Notes under the pieces: generated by a model
What the model was told of the DNA's origin: nothing
Database searches by the model: none
The model's input: only the letters and a program-made list of their open reading frames with translations
Source: Caulobacteraceae bacterium
Lineage (GTDB): Bacteria; Pseudomonadota; Alphaproteobacteria; Caulobacterales; Caulobacteraceae
Length of the DNA: 41,323 bases
NCBI GenBank assembly: GCA_027452265.1
Contig: DAIDGR010000071.1
Location: 1 to 41,323 of the forward strand
Direction of reading: 5' to 3'
Shown here: piece after piece, positions 15,829 through 24,710 of the stretch
Numbering within the stretch: position 1 is the stretch's first letter
Layout: every line of letters starts with the position of its first letter
Position numbers and translations under genes: made by a program

Positions 15829-17277
15829 ATGATCGCCCGTCGTCCGCCTCCGATCTGGCTTGTCTCCGCCGCCCTGGGGCTTGGGCTTGGCGCGGCTCTG
15901 GGCCTTCCGACCCGCGGTTGGGCGCAAGGCGAAGCGCCGTCCGTCGTCTTGCCCGCGCCGGAGGGACCTGACGCCGACGGGGATCCCGCGGAAGCCCCGT
16001 CGGTTGCCTCCGCTCCCGCCAGCCCTCTGCAAGGCCTCTTCGACCGTTTCGCCATTCACGGCCAGACCACCTTTACCGAACAGGCCCATCCGAGCTTTTC
16101 CTCGCCCTATGTGGGGACCAACAGCCTGACCCCGGCGGCGATGGGGCGCGAGACCTGGGACGCCACGGTCGATCTGGGCGTGCGGCTGTGGTCGGGCGCG
16201 GAGGTCTGGATCGCGCCAGAAATCGATCAGGGGTTTGGTCTGGACGACACGCTCGGCGTGGCCGGATTTCCCAGCGGCGAGGCCTATAAGGTCGGCCGTG
16301 CGGCCCCCTATCTCCGCCTTCCCGAATTCTTCGTCCGCCAGACCATCGACCTGGGCGGCGGGGAGGTTCAGATCGACGCCGAGGCCGGCCAGATGGCCCA
16401 GACCGTGTCCCAGAACCGCCTCGTGGTGACGGTCGGCAAGTTCGCCGTGACCAGCGTCTTCGACCTCAATTCCTACGCCCACGATCCGCGGGGCGACTTC
16501 CTCAACTGGACCATCATCGACGCCGGGACGTTCGACTATGCGGCCGAGGCCTGGGGCTACAGCGCCGGCGCGGCGATGGAGTGGTACACCGGTCCCTGGA
16601 CCGTGAGGGGCGGGTTCTTCCTGCTCTCAAACGTGCCCAACGGCCCCTATCTCGACACCCGCTTCGATCAGTACCAGCTGATCGGCGAGCTGGAGCGGCG
16701 CTATGCCCTGGGCGCCCACCCCGGGAAGATCCTCGTCACCGGCTTCCTCAGCCGGGGCCGGATGGGGACCTATGCGGACGCCATCGCCTATGCGCAGGCC
16801 AATGGCGGGGCGCCGTCGACGGCCCTGGTCCGTCGCCTCGCCAGCCGGCCCGGGGTGAGCGTCGATTGGCAACAGGAGGTCACCGGCGACCTGGGCGCCT
16901 TCCTGCGCGCGGGCTGGGCGGACGGTCGTTATGAGGCCTACGAATTCACCGACGTGGATGAGACCGTGTCGGGCGGGCTCTCGCTCAAGGGCCGCGCCTG
17001 GGGCCGGGCGCAGGACACGGTGGGCCTCGCGGGCGTGATCAATCTGGCCTCGCCCCAGCTGATCGCCTACCTCGCCGATGGCGGGCTGGGGGTGCTGGTG
17101 GGGGATGGCAAGCTGCCCCATCCGGGCAGCGAGCGGATCGGCGAGACCTACTACGACTTCGCCCTCAGCAAGATCTTCGACGCGGCGCTGGATTACCAGC
17201 TGGTCGTCAACCCCGGCTACAACCGCGACCGGGGCCCCGCCTCGATCTTCGCCCTGCGCCTGCACGCGCAGTTCTGA
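15829..17277 (+). CDS. OprB/AlgE-like carbohydrate porin
   Basis: The 482-residue outer-membrane protein has a signal peptide (about 1-33, cleavage after GWA) and a Pro/Ala-rich linker. A long beta-barrel follows with alternating aromatic strands and a C-terminal Phe (LRLHAQF), the sorting signature of barrels. GQTTFTEQAHPSFSSPYVG, FFVRQTIDLGG, FAVTSVFDLNSYAHDPRGDF and TYYDFALSKI match the OprB family, which passes sugars or other small solutes. It is divergent from the RcnR-like regulator with a shared operator region, which would be an unusual pairing. It is convergent with serA. Confidence 0.86.
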   Translation: MIARRPPPIWLVSAALGLGLGAALGLPTRGWAQGEAPSVVLPAPEGPDADGDPAEAPSVASAPASPLQGLFDRFAIHGQTTFTEQAHPSFSSPYVGTNSLTPAAMGRETWDATVDLGVRLWSGAEVWIAPEIDQGFGLDDTLGVAGFPSGEAYKVGRAAPYLRLPEFFVRQTIDLGGGEVQIDAEAGQMAQTVSQNRLVVTVGKFAVTSVFDLNSYAHDPRGDFLNWTIIDAGTFDYAAEAWGYSAGAAMEWYTGPWTVRGGFFLLSNVPNGPYLDTRFDQYQLIGELERRYALGAHPGKILVTGFLSRGRMGTYADAIAYAQANGGAPSTALVRRLASRPGVSVDWQQEVTGDLGAFLRAGWADGRYEAYEFTDVDETVSGGLSLKGRAWGRAQDTVGLAGVINLASPQLIAYLADGGLGVLVGDGKLPHPGSERIGETYYDFALSKIFDAALDYQLVVNPGYNRDRGPASIFALRLHAQF

Positions 17278-17292
17278 GCCTTTGACTGCGCG

Positions 17293-17411
17293 CTAGAGCG
17301 CCGTCCGACCAGATGGGAACGGTCTGGGCGGTCAGACGGCGCGTAAACGTTTGAATCTAGAGCGGATGGCGACTGCGATCGCGATTCCGTCTGTGCGAAA
17401 TCCGCTCTAGA
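17293..17411. repeat. Bipartite palindromic repeat, copy C (possible bidirectional terminator)
   Basis: Two hairpins lie in tandem between the convergent porin and serA genes. Hairpin 1 pairs 17298-17310 with 17330-17342 (12 of 13). Hairpin 2 pairs 17356-17367 with 17400-17411 perfectly (12 bp, ending in ctaga). Read on the minus strand it has the layout of copies A and B, including GGAATC in the first loop and GTTCC in the second. The stem sequences are different but still paired. The serA stop codon lies inside the outer arm. It could terminate both genes. Confidence 0.65.
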
Positions 17412-18984
17412 ACCGCAGATGCCGCGCCTCCTTGACGTGGGGCAGGGCCCGCAGGCGGGTCATCAGCTCCGCGTCGGGGTCCTGATCGACGCCGACGAGC
17501 GCGATGGCGTCGTCGCCCGCCCCCACGCGGCCGAGATTGAAGGTGGCGATATTGATCCCCGCCCCGGCGAGAAGGTCGCCCAGGGCGCCGATGAAGCCTG
17601 GCCGGTCGAGATTGTTCACATACAGCATGGAGGGGGCGAACATGGCGTCGAGCTCCATGCCCTTGACCTCGACGATGCGCGGCGCGCCCGCGATCACCGT
17701 GCCGGCGAAGGCGCGACGGCCAAGGTCGGTGACGACGGTGATACGCATCAGGCTGTCATAGATCGGCGAGGTGTCCTGCAGGCTCTCGGACACGGTCAGG
17801 CCGCGTTCCCGGGCCACTGAAGGGGCGGAGACGAGGTTCACCTCGGCCAGCATCGGTCGCAGCACCCCGGCCAGGGCGGCGGCGGTGAGCGGGCGATGAT
17901 TGAGCGCGGAAATGTGACCTTCGAAGGCGATCTCCACGGCCTTGAGGCCCTCATCCACCATCTGGCCGGCCAAGGTTCCCAGCTTTTCCGCCAGGGCCAC
18001 GAAGGGGCGCAGCTTGGGCGCCTCGTCAGCGGTGATCGAGGGGCTGTTGAGGGCGTTGGTCACGGCGCCGGACACCAGGAAGTCGCTCATCTGTTCGGCC
18101 ACCTGCAGGGCGACATTGAACTGCGCCTCCTCGGTGGAGGCGCCCAGGTGTGGGGTCGCGATGAAGTTGGGCGCTCCGAACAGAGGGTTTTCCCGAGCCG
18201 GCTCCTCCACGAAGACGTCGATGGCGGCGCCGCCGATGTGCCCGGACTCCAGCCCCTCCCGCAGGGCCGCCTCGTCCACCAGTCCGCCGCGCGCGCAGTT
18301 CACGATCATCACGCCCTTGCGCGTCTTGGCCAGGGCTTCGCGCGAGAGGATGTTGCGGGTCTTGTCGGTCAGGGGCGTATGCAGGGTGATGACCTCCGCC
18401 CGCGCCAGAAGCTCGTCCAGCTCGACCTTTTCCACGCCCAGCTCCACCGCCCGCTCCGGCGACAGGAAGGGGTCATAGGCCACCACCCGCATCTTCAGGC
18501 CATTGGCCCGGTCGGCGACGATCGAGCCGATATTGCCCGCCCCGATGAGGCCGAGCGTCTTGGCGTAGAGCTCAACCCCCATGAAACGGTTCTTCTCCCA
18601 GCGTCCGGCCTGGGTCGAGAGATCCGCCGCCGGGATCTGGCGCGCCAGGGCGAACATCAGGGCGATGGCGTGCTCGGCGGTGGTGATGGAATTGCCGAAC
18701 GGGGTGTTCATCACCACCACCCCGGCGGCGGTGGCCGCGGGGATATCGATATTGTCGACGCCGATGCCGGCCCGTCCGATGACCTTGAGGCGGGTCCCGG
18801 CGCGGATCACGTCCTTGTCCGCCTTGGTGGCGGAGCGGACCGCCAGGCCGTCATATTCGCCGATCACCGCCAGAAGATCGGACTTGGCGAGGCCGACCTT
18901 GACGTCAGCGATGACGCCCCGCTCGCGAAAGATATCGAGGGCGGCGGGCGCGAGGGCGTCGGCGATGAGCACGCGAGGGGTCAT
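17407..18984 (-). CDS. serA: D-3-phosphoglycerate dehydrogenase
   Basis: SerA oxidises 3-phosphoglycerate to 3-phosphohydroxypyruvate, the first step of serine synthesis. At 525 residues it is the long form with an intervening domain and a C-terminal ACT domain (LYVNNLDRPGFIGALGDLLA onwards). The NAD motif is GAGNIG (148-153). Catalytic residues are R232 (NCARGGLVDE), E261 (FVEEPA) and H279 (TPHLGAS). ATG 18984 is preceded by GGAG at 6 nt spacing. It follows serC on the same strand with about 60 bp between, so both are probably one operon. The stop codon falls in palindromic repeat copy C. Confidence 0.95.
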   Translation of the reverse strand: MTPRVLIADALAPAALDIFRERGVIADVKVGLAKSDLLAVIGEYDGLAVRSATKADKDVIRAGTRLKVIGRAGIGVDNIDIPAATAAGVVVMNTPFGNSITTAEHAIALMFALARQIPAADLSTQAGRWEKNRFMGVELYAKTLGLIGAGNIGSIVADRANGLKMRVVAYDPFLSPERAVELGVEKVELDELLARAEVITLHTPLTDKTRNILSREALAKTRKGVMIVNCARGGLVDEAALREGLESGHIGGAAIDVFVEEPARENPLFGAPNFIATPHLGASTEEAQFNVALQVAEQMSDFLVSGAVTNALNSPSITADEAPKLRPFVALAEKLGTLAGQMVDEGLKAVEIAFEGHISALNHRPLTAAALAGVLRPMLAEVNLVSAPSVARERGLTVSESLQDTSPIYDSLMRITVVTDLGRRAFAGTVIAGAPRIVEVKGMELDAMFAPSMLYVNNLDRPGFIGALGDLLAGAGINIATFNLGRVGAGDDAIALVGVDQDPDAELMTRLRALPHVKEARHLRF

Positions 18985-19043
18985 CGGGATCTCCGGGAGG
19001 TAAGGGGCGATGGCTTGGCGGGCGGTGAGATGGGAGCCGGCGT

Positions 19044-20213
19044 TCAGGCCGCCAGAAGGTCGGAGGCGACCTCGGCGAACGCCCAGTCCAGCCAGGGGGT
19101 GAGCGCCTCCAGATCCGAGGCCTCCACCGTGGCGCCGCACCAGATCCGCAGGCCCGGCGGGGCGTCGCGATAGGCGCCGATATCCAGCGCCACGCCCTCG
19201 GCCTCGAGCCGTGCGGCGAGGCGCTTGGCGAACTCCGCCTGGCCGGCGGGGTCAAGCGCCAGGACCCTTGGATCGCTGACCTTGAGACAGACCGAGGTGT
19301 TGGAGCGGATCGCCTTGTCGGCCGCCAGGAAGTCTACCCAGGCGCGCGCCGCCACCCAGCGCTCCAGGACCGCCAGATTGGCGTCGGCCCGCGCCCGCAG
19401 CGCGCTCAGTCCGCCGAGGGAGGCCGCCCAGGCCAGGGCGTCCAGATAGTCCTCCACGCAGAGCATCGAGGGGGTGTTGATCGTCGCCCCTTCGAAGATC
19501 TCGGCGCTCAGCTTGCCGCCTTTGGTCATGCGGAACAGCTTGGGCATGGGCCAGGCAGGCTTGTGGCTCTCCAGCCGCGTCACGGCCCGGGGCGAGAGAA
19601 TAATGACCCCATGCGCCGCCTCGCCGCCCAGCACTTTCTGCCAGGAGAAGGTCACCACATCGAGCCGGTCCCAGGGCAGGTCCTGGGCAAAACAGGCGCT
19701 GGTCGCATCACAGATCGTCAGGCCCGCGCGGTCGGCGGCGATAAAGGCGCCGTCGGGCACGCGCACCCCGGAGGTGGTGCCGTTCCAGGTGAAGACCAGA
19801 TCGGCGTCAGGTTGCACGCGCGTCAGGTCGGGCAGGGCGCCATAGGGCGCGTCCAGGACCTCAGCCTCCAGGCGAAGCTGGGAGACGATATCGCTGGCCC
19901 AGTCCTTGCCGAAGGACTCGAAGGCCAGGATCTGCACCGGGCGCGGGCCGAGGAGCGACCACATGGCCATCTCCATGGCCCCGGTGTCCGATCCCGGGGT
20001 GATGCCGATCAGGTGATCATCGGGAACCTGCAGCACGGCGCGGGTCTGATTGATGGCGGCCTGAAGGCGCGCCTTACCCGGCTTGGAGCGGTGCGAGCGC
20101 CCCAAGAGCGCAGCGTCGAGATGTCTGGAGGTCCAGCCGGGGCGCTTGGCGCACGGGCCTGACGAAAAATGCGCACACGCCGGGCGTTGCGCCGGCTTGG
20201 CGAAAGCGGTCAT
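19044..20213 (-). CDS. serC: Phosphoserine aminotransferase
   Basis: SerC converts phosphohydroxypyruvate to phosphoserine with glutamate, using PLP. The 389-residue protein is of the alphaproteobacterial type ([13 protein letters not shown] near the N-terminus). The PLP lysine is Lys193 ([14 protein letters not shown]) and [11 protein letters not shown] contains the pyridine-nitrogen Asp169. ATG 20213 is preferred over ATG 20228 because GGGAGA lies 7 nt upstream of it. The Shine-Dalgarno sits at the foot of a 6-bp hairpin in a structured leader. serA follows downstream. Confidence 0.95.
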   Translation of the reverse strand: MTAFAKPAQRPACAHFSSGPCAKRPGWTSRHLDAALLGRSHRSKPGKARLQAAINQTRAVLQVPDDHLIGITPGSDTGAMEMAMWSLLGPRPVQILAFESFGKDWASDIVSQLRLEAEVLDAPYGALPDLTRVQPDADLVFTWNGTTSGVRVPDGAFIAADRAGLTICDATSACFAQDLPWDRLDVVTFSWQKVLGGEAAHGVIILSPRAVTRLESHKPAWPMPKLFRMTKGGKLSAEIFEGATINTPSMLCVEDYLDALAWAASLGGLSALRARADANLAVLERWVAARAWVDFLAADKAIRSNTSVCLKVSDPRVLALDPAGQAEFAKRLAARLEAEGVALDIGAYRDAPPGLRIWCGATVEASDLEALTPWLDWAFAEVASDLLAA

Positions 20214-20220
20214 CGCGATG

Positions 20221-20320
20221 TCTCCCATCCTTGCAGATGGGCAGCGTCCCGTTGGGGGGACGTGGCCCGAAACCAGGAGACCCTGGATTCGCCCGCCGCG
20301 CAAGCGGTCTTTTTCGCGGT
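20221..20320 (-). ncRNA. Structured serC leader, candidate serC-type cis-regulatory RNA
   Basis: On the minus strand three perfect short hairpins precede serC: ccagg/cctgg (20282-20286 with 20273-20277, loop agac), cgtccc/gggacg (20257-20262 with 20245-20250), and cccatc/gatggg (20236-20241 with 20224-20229). The last one's 3' arm runs straight into the Shine-Dalgarno (GGGAGA), so it could gate translation. A conserved alphaproteobacterial 'serC motif' RNA upstream of serC has been described. I infer a relation by position and layout and cannot confirm the consensus. Confidence 0.5.
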
Positions 20321-20348
20321 CGCAAAACAGCCGGCGACAGGCCGGAGC

Positions 20349-20906
20349 TTAGAACCCCGCGCCGATGCGGCCGAGGGCCTCGCGCATCTGGCGAAGACGC
20401 CGGTCGGCCTCGGCCATGGTGCGGTTGAGCGCACCCTCGTCGTCGCGCCAGACCTGGGTCACCCGCGCCCAGACGGCCAGCAGGGCGGTGGCGCGCGGCG
20501 GGCTCGCCTCCAGCCCCGCGGCGTCGAGCAGGGCGCGGACGGTAAAGGGCATCTGGGCCAGGGTCAGGAGAGGCGCGGCGCGGGCCAGGGACAGCCAGGT
20601 CTCACGCCGGGGCGCCATGGCCTCAAGCCTCGCCATCACCGCTTCGAACAGGCGGTCGTGCGGGTCCTCGTCCTCGCCCAGGGTCGCACGTCGCGCCTCG
20701 AGATCGAGCGTGCGGGAGGCGAGACCCACCAGGGCCGCCTTGACCGGCGCCAGAGCCTGGAGTTCGGCGAGGTCGAGACCGGCGCGCTCCGCCACTTCGG
20801 CCAGGCTTGTGCGGGCAAAGCCCTGCTCATCCACGAGATCGAGAAAGGCCGCGACGCTTGCCGCCACGGGCGAGACCGGCTCAGCCTTGCGCCGGGCGGG
20901 GCTCAC
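20349..20906 (-). CDS. TetR-like transcriptional regulator
   Basis: The 185-residue protein has an N-terminal helix-turn-helix of TetR type (AAFLDLVDEQGFARTSLAEV then AERAGLDLAELQ, about residues 18-55) and a helical remainder (DPHDRLFEAVMARLEAMAPR) typical of the ligand-binding half. The usual aromatic-rich TetR recognition segment (YYHF-like) is missing and replaced by LAELQALAPVKAAL, so it is an atypical member. ATG 20906 overlaps the proC stop by 4 bp, indicating co-translation with proC. serC lies 135 bp downstream. Its target is unknown; serC is a candidate by position only. Confidence 0.7.
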   Translation of the reverse strand: MSPARRKAEPVSPVAASVAAFLDLVDEQGFARTSLAEVAERAGLDLAELQALAPVKAALVGLASRTLDLEARRATLGEDEDPHDRLFEAVMARLEAMAPRRETWLSLARAAPLLTLAQMPFTVRALLDAAGLEASPPRATALLAVWARVTQVWRDDEGALNRTMAEADRRLRQMREALGRIGAGF

Positions 20907-21727
20907 GCGCCGCCTCCCAGCTCCACCGACCGGGCCTTGGCCGCCGCCACCGCCCGCGCCAGCAGGGCGTCGAGTTCGCCTCCGCCGATCAGGACCTTCA
21001 ACGCGGCCTCGGTGGTGCCCTTGGGCGAGGTCACCTGCCGGCGCAGGGTCTTTGGACTTTCGCCGCTGGCCTCCATCAGGGCCGCGGCTCCGATCAGGGC
21101 CTGGCGCGCCAGGACCCGCGCGGCGTCCGCGCCAAGACCAACCTCCCGTCCGGCCCGCTCCAGGGCCTCCACCAGGGCATAGATATAGGCCGGCGCGGAT
21201 CCGGAGGCCGCCGTCACCGCATGTATCTGCGCCTCGTCATCCAGCCGCGCCACCGCGCCCAGAACGCTGAACAGCTCCACGATCTTGGCCCCTGCGGCCG
21301 CGTCGGCGGACCAGATGCCGGCCGCGCCCTTGCCGACAGCCACGGATGTGGTCGGCATGGCCCGGACGATCGGGCATCCCGGAAAGCGCGCGGCGATCTC
21401 GGCGGCGGGGACGCCGGCCATGATCGAGACCACCGTGGCGTGAGGCGAGATCGGAGCGCCAAGCGCGTCCAGAGCCTCGCGCCAGATCTGCGGCTTGAGG
21501 CCCAGGATCACGGTGCGGGCCGCGGCCATCTCGGCCCGAGGCGGATTGAGACGGGCGCCCGCGGCGACGGCGGCGCGCGCCGCTTCGCCCGGGTTGGGAT
21601 CGATCACGATGAAGTCGGAGGCGTGCAACACGCCGGCGGCCCGCCAGCCAGCCACAAGGGCGCCGCCCATATGCCCCGCCCCGATGACAAGGACAGGCGC
21701 GAACCCTGGGGAAAGCGACATCACCAT
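20903..21727 (-). CDS. proC: Pyrroline-5-carboxylate reductase
   Basis: ProC reduces 1-pyrroline-5-carboxylate to proline with NAD(P)H. The Rossmann motif VIGAGHMGGALVAGW is at the N-terminus (about 14-28). The C-terminal half carries the family signature AVTAASGSAPAYIYALVEAL and VTSPKGTTEAAL. The length (about 272-274) is typical. ATG 21721 (MSLSP) is an equally good start to 21727. The gene is followed by a coupled TetR-like gene and preceded by ybjN, a neighbourhood common in Caulobacterales. Confidence 0.94.
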   Translation of the reverse strand: MVMSLSPGFAPVLVIGAGHMGGALVAGWRAAGVLHASDFIVIDPNPGEAARAAVAAGARLNPPRAEMAAARTVILGLKPQIWREALDALGAPISPHATVVSIMAGVPAAEIAARFPGCPIVRAMPTTSVAVGKGAAGIWSADAAAGAKIVELFSVLGAVARLDDEAQIHAVTAASGSAPAYIYALVEALERAGREVGLGADAARVLARQALIGAAALMEASGESPKTLRRQVTSPKGTTEAALKVLIGGGELDALLARAVAAAKARSVELGGGA

Positions 21728-21756
21728 ATCCCTGGCGACCGACCTGACGGTGTTGC

Positions 21757-22266
21757 TCAGGCCTGGCCGGCGGTCTCGAACATGCAGGCGGCCATCGCCT
21801 CATCTGGCGACTTGCCGCCCGCCACGAGGAAGTCGAAGGCCGGATAGAAGCGATCGGCCGCCTCGACGGCGGCGTCGATCATCGACGCGGCCTGGGCCGG
21901 GCTCGGTCGCTCGGCGTCGGGCAGGGCCAGGGCATGACGGAACACGATCTCGCCTTCATCCGGCCAGATCTCGAAATGGCCAAGCCAGACCCGCTGATTG
22001 ATCAGGTTGATCAGGCCAAGCGCCGGCTCGCGCCGCGTCGACCCCGCGCGCATGTCGATGGACAGGCAAAGCTGCAGGCAGTCGGCGTCGGGGCGCCAGG
22101 CGAACCACAGCTCATAGTCCTTCCAGTCGCCCGAAATCGCGAAGGCGAGATCGCCGTCCTCCGTCCGCTCGAAGGTCAGGTTCTCCGCCGACAGGACGCG
22201 CTCCACCACCTCGAGGGGATCGAGGGAGAGAAGGACGTCGTCTTCCTCCGGGCGGGCGCTATCCAT
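21757..22266 (-). CDS. YbjN domain-containing protein
   Basis: The 169-residue protein matches the YbjN family (COG5465-like sensory/chaperone-type fold): DPLEVVERVLSAENLTFERT, GDWKDYELWFAWRPD and ALGLINLINQRVWLGHFEIW. No signal peptide or membrane segment is visible, so it is probably cytoplasmic. In E. coli YbjN has been linked to motility and stress phenotypes; the role here is unknown. It lies between ubiK and proC on the same strand, about 30 bp upstream of proC. Confidence 0.85.
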   Translation of the reverse strand: MDSARPEEDDVLLSLDPLEVVERVLSAENLTFERTEDGDLAFAISGDWKDYELWFAWRPDADCLQLCLSIDMRAGSTRREPALGLINLINQRVWLGHFEIWPDEGEIVFRHALALPDAERPSPAQAASMIDAAVEAADRFYPAFDFLVAGGKSPDEAMAACMFETAGQA

Positions 22267-22357
22267 GGGTGTTCACCGTCTTGTCCTTAACGCGCATCGC
22301 CGCGCGCGCTGGCGTCGCCGCCGATGTCTGAATGTGAGGCGAGTCGCGCCGTTGCGC

Positions 22358-22588
22358 TCACCCCTTCGAACCGCCCGTCTCCAGAGCGTCGAGCCGGGCG
22401 CGCAGAGCCGCCAGCTCGGCCTTGAGGGCGTCGAACTCATCCCGCCGCACCAGGTCCAGGTCGCTCGCCCATCGGTCGGCCTGCGCGCGAAAGGCGCTGC
22501 GCGCTTCTTCGCCGGCCGACTGCGCGATTCCAAGGGCCGCCTGGGTGAGTTTGGCGACTTCGTCCAGAAGCGGATTTTGAGTCTGCAT
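22358..22588 (-). CDS. UbiK-family accessory factor (BMFP domain)
   Basis: The 76-residue protein has an N-terminal amphipathic helix (NPLLDEVAKLTQAALGIAQS) and a C-terminal coiled coil with the family pattern VRRDEFDALKAELAALRARL. This is the YqiC/UbiK type, an accessory factor of aerobic ubiquinone biosynthesis that binds membranes and trimerises through the coiled coil. GGAAGGGG precedes ATG 22588. It is divergent from lgt. Confidence 0.85.
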   Translation of the reverse strand: MQTQNPLLDEVAKLTQAALGIAQSAGEEARSAFRAQADRWASDLDLVRRDEFDALKAELAALRARLDALETGGSKG

Positions 22589-22717
22589 GGCCCCTTCCTA
22601 GCGGAAAAGTTCGGCCTTGGCGAACCTCGCCGATGGCGGGGCGCCGGGGCCCGGGCGAGAGCGGCCCGCGAGAGGCGACGTGCGAGAGAGGGCGAGCTGA
22701 GCTAGGAGAGGTCCGCC

Positions 22718-23623
22718 ATGTCCATTCCCTATCCCGACATTTCGCCGGACGTCTTCACCTTGCCGCAAGTGCATCTGGGCGGCCTCGCCCTGGGGCCCTT
22801 CGCCCTGCACTGGTACGCGGTGGCCTATATCGTCGGCATCCTGGCCGGCTGGCGCTACTGCACGGGCCTGGTGCGGACCCCGAGACTGTGGGGCGAACAT
22901 GCGCCGACCGCGACCCCGACCCAGATCGACGACCTTGTCCTATGGGTCACCTTTGGCGTCATTCTGGGCGGACGCATCGGATACATCCTCTTCTACATGC
23001 TGCCCCTGGCCTCGGGTCGCGCCGAGCTGGCCGCCGACCCCCTGGAAATCGTTCGCATCTGGCATGGGGGGATGAGCTTTCACGGTGGCGCTCTGGGGGT
23101 CGGCATCGCCTTGATCGCCTTCGCCCGGACCCATCGGCTCGATCTTCTGCGTCTGGCCGACCTCGTGGCGCCGGCCGCGCCCATCGGGCTGGGCTTTGGC
23201 CGCATCGCCAACTTCATCAATGGGGAGCTCTGGGGCCGGGTGACCAACGCGCCCTGGGGCATGGTGTTCTGCTCGCCGCACATTCCCACCGATGCGTTCG
23301 GCCAGTGCGTCGCCGGGCCCCTGCCGCGCCATCCCAGTCAGCTCTACGAGGCGGCTCTTGAGGGTCTGGTCCTGTTTCTGATCCTGCGTCTCGCCACCCA
23401 TCGCGCCGGCTGGTTGCGTCGCCAGGGGGCGCTCGCCGGCCTGTTTCTGCTGGGCTATGGCCTGTTCCGGACGCTTCTGGAGCAGGTGCGCATGCCCGAC
23501 GAGGGGTTGCGCAATCTGCCCTTCGGCCTGACGGTGGGAACCTTGCTGTCGTTTCCGATGATGCTGGCCGGGCTGGCTCTGATCCTGCGGGCCCGGGCTC
23601 GGGCGCGCCGCGAAATGGCCTGA
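22718..23623 (+). CDS. lgt: Prolipoprotein diacylglyceryl transferase
   Basis: Lgt transfers a diacylglyceryl group from phosphatidylglycerol to the lipobox cysteine of prolipoproteins in the inner membrane. This is a multi-helix protein of 301 residues. HGGMSFHGGALG (His122 corresponds to E. coli His103) and GRIANFINGELWG (Arg162, Asn165, Glu170) are the signature motifs; the usual Gly of GRIGNF is Ala here. Further C-terminal signatures HPSQLYEA and R-L-L-EQVRMPDE are present. TAGGAGAGG precedes the ATG. It is first in the lgt-midA-pgeF cluster. Confidence 0.95.
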   Translation: MSIPYPDISPDVFTLPQVHLGGLALGPFALHWYAVAYIVGILAGWRYCTGLVRTPRLWGEHAPTATPTQIDDLVLWVTFGVILGGRIGYILFYMLPLASGRAELAADPLEIVRIWHGGMSFHGGALGVGIALIAFARTHRLDLLRLADLVAPAAPIGLGFGRIANFINGELWGRVTNAPWGMVFCSPHIPTDAFGQCVAGPLPRHPSQLYEAALEGLVLFLILRLATHRAGWLRRQGALAGLFLLGYGLFRTLLEQVRMPDEGLRNLPFGLTVGTLLSFPMMLAGLALILRARARARREMA

Positions 23624-23627
23624 TCGC

Positions 23628-24710
23628 GTGGGCGGTATGACCGGTCTCGCCGCCCGCCTGGCCGCGCGCATCGCCCGCGACGGGCCGATTTCCATCGCCG
23701 ACTACATGCAGGCCTGCCTGCACGATCCAGACGACGGGTACTATGCCGCCCATCCGCGCCTCGGCGCCGACGGCGATTTCATCACCGCTCCACATGTCTC
23801 CCAGATGTTCGGTGAGTTGCTCGGGCTCTGGGCCGCCGACGTCTGGGCGGGCCTTGGCCGTCCGGCGCGCCTGCGCCTGGTGGAGATGGGCCCGGGCGAC
23901 GGGACCCTGATGGCCGATCTGCGCCGCGCCGCGCGGGCCGCGCCGGGCTTTCTCGAGGCGGCCGAGATCTGGCTGGTGGAGACGAGCGCGCCCCTCGCCG
24001 CACGTCAGAGGCAGGTTCTGGGCGAGTCTGGAATATCCTGGGCCGCCAGCCTCGAGGCCGTGCCCGGCGGGGCGCCCCTGATCCTGATCGCCAACGAGCT
24101 CCTGGACTGCCTGCCGATCCGTCAGGCCGTGGCGGGGCTGGAGGGCTGGCGCGAGCGTCTGGTGGGGTGCGATCCAGAGGGGCGTCTCTGCTTCATGCAC
24201 GGGGCCGCCCCCGAGCGGGTCCTTCCGGTCGCGCCCCCCGGATCCGTCATCGAGTGGTCGACGGCTCTCGAGGCGTTTGGCGGGGCTGTGGGGGCACGCC
24301 TATGCCGCGATGGCGGCGCCGCCCTGTTCCTCGACTATGGTCGCGATACGGCCGAGCTGGGCGACACACTCCAGGCCCTGCGCGCGCATCGCAAGGAAAG
24401 CCCCCTGGCCCATCCCGGCGCGGCCGACCTGACCGCCCATGTGGACTTTCCCGCCTTCACCGCCGCCGCCCGCGCCGCCGGCGCCCGGGTCAGCGAGATC
24501 ACGCGCCAGGGGGATTTCCTCTGGTCTCTGGGGATCGGGCTGCGCGCCCAGGTCCTCGCCGCCGCCCGTCCCGAGGCCGCCGAGACCCTCTCCGCCCAGA
24601 CCGAGCGGCTGATCGGGCCCCGGGCCATGGGCGGTCTGTTCAAGGTGGTGGCCCTGTGGCGTGATGGTCCCGCCCCCCCCGGCCTGATCGAGGCGGTCCT
24701 CCATGGCTGA
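23628..24710 (+). CDS. SAM-dependent methyltransferase, MidA/NDUFAF7 family
   Basis: The 360-residue protein (GTG 23628; ATG 23637 also possible) has the SAM-binding motif VEMGPGDGTLMADL (about 84-97) and the family signatures YYAAHPRLGADGDFITAPHV, NELLDCLPIRQ and LFLDYG. The mitochondrial relative NDUFAF7 methylates an arginine of a complex I subunit, so a protein arginine methyltransferase activity is plausible. It is 4 bp after lgt and overlaps pgeF by 8 bp, a conserved alphaproteobacterial order. Confidence 0.9.
   Translation: MGGMTGLAARLAARIARDGPISIADYMQACLHDPDDGYYAAHPRLGADGDFITAPHVSQMFGELLGLWAADVWAGLGRPARLRLVEMGPGDGTLMADLRRAARAAPGFLEAAEIWLVETSAPLAARQRQVLGESGISWAASLEAVPGGAPLILIANELLDCLPIRQAVAGLEGWRERLVGCDPEGRLCFMHGAAPERVLPVAPPGSVIEWSTALEAFGGAVGARLCRDGGAALFLDYGRDTAELGDTLQALRAHRKESPLAHPGAADLTAHVDFPAFTAAARAAGARVSEITRQGDFLWSLGIGLRAQVLAAARPEAAETLSAQTERLIGPRAMGGLFKVVALWRDGPAPPGLIEAVLHG

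Noticed and set aside
17896-19173. A 425-residue plus-strand frame opposite serA
   Set aside because: Antisense shadow rich in G, R and H; serA motifs account for the sequence.
20214-20348. Small protein gene between the TetR-like gene and serC
   Set aside because: No frame with a ribosome binding site and sensible composition is present; the stretch is better explained by the hairpins of the serC leader.
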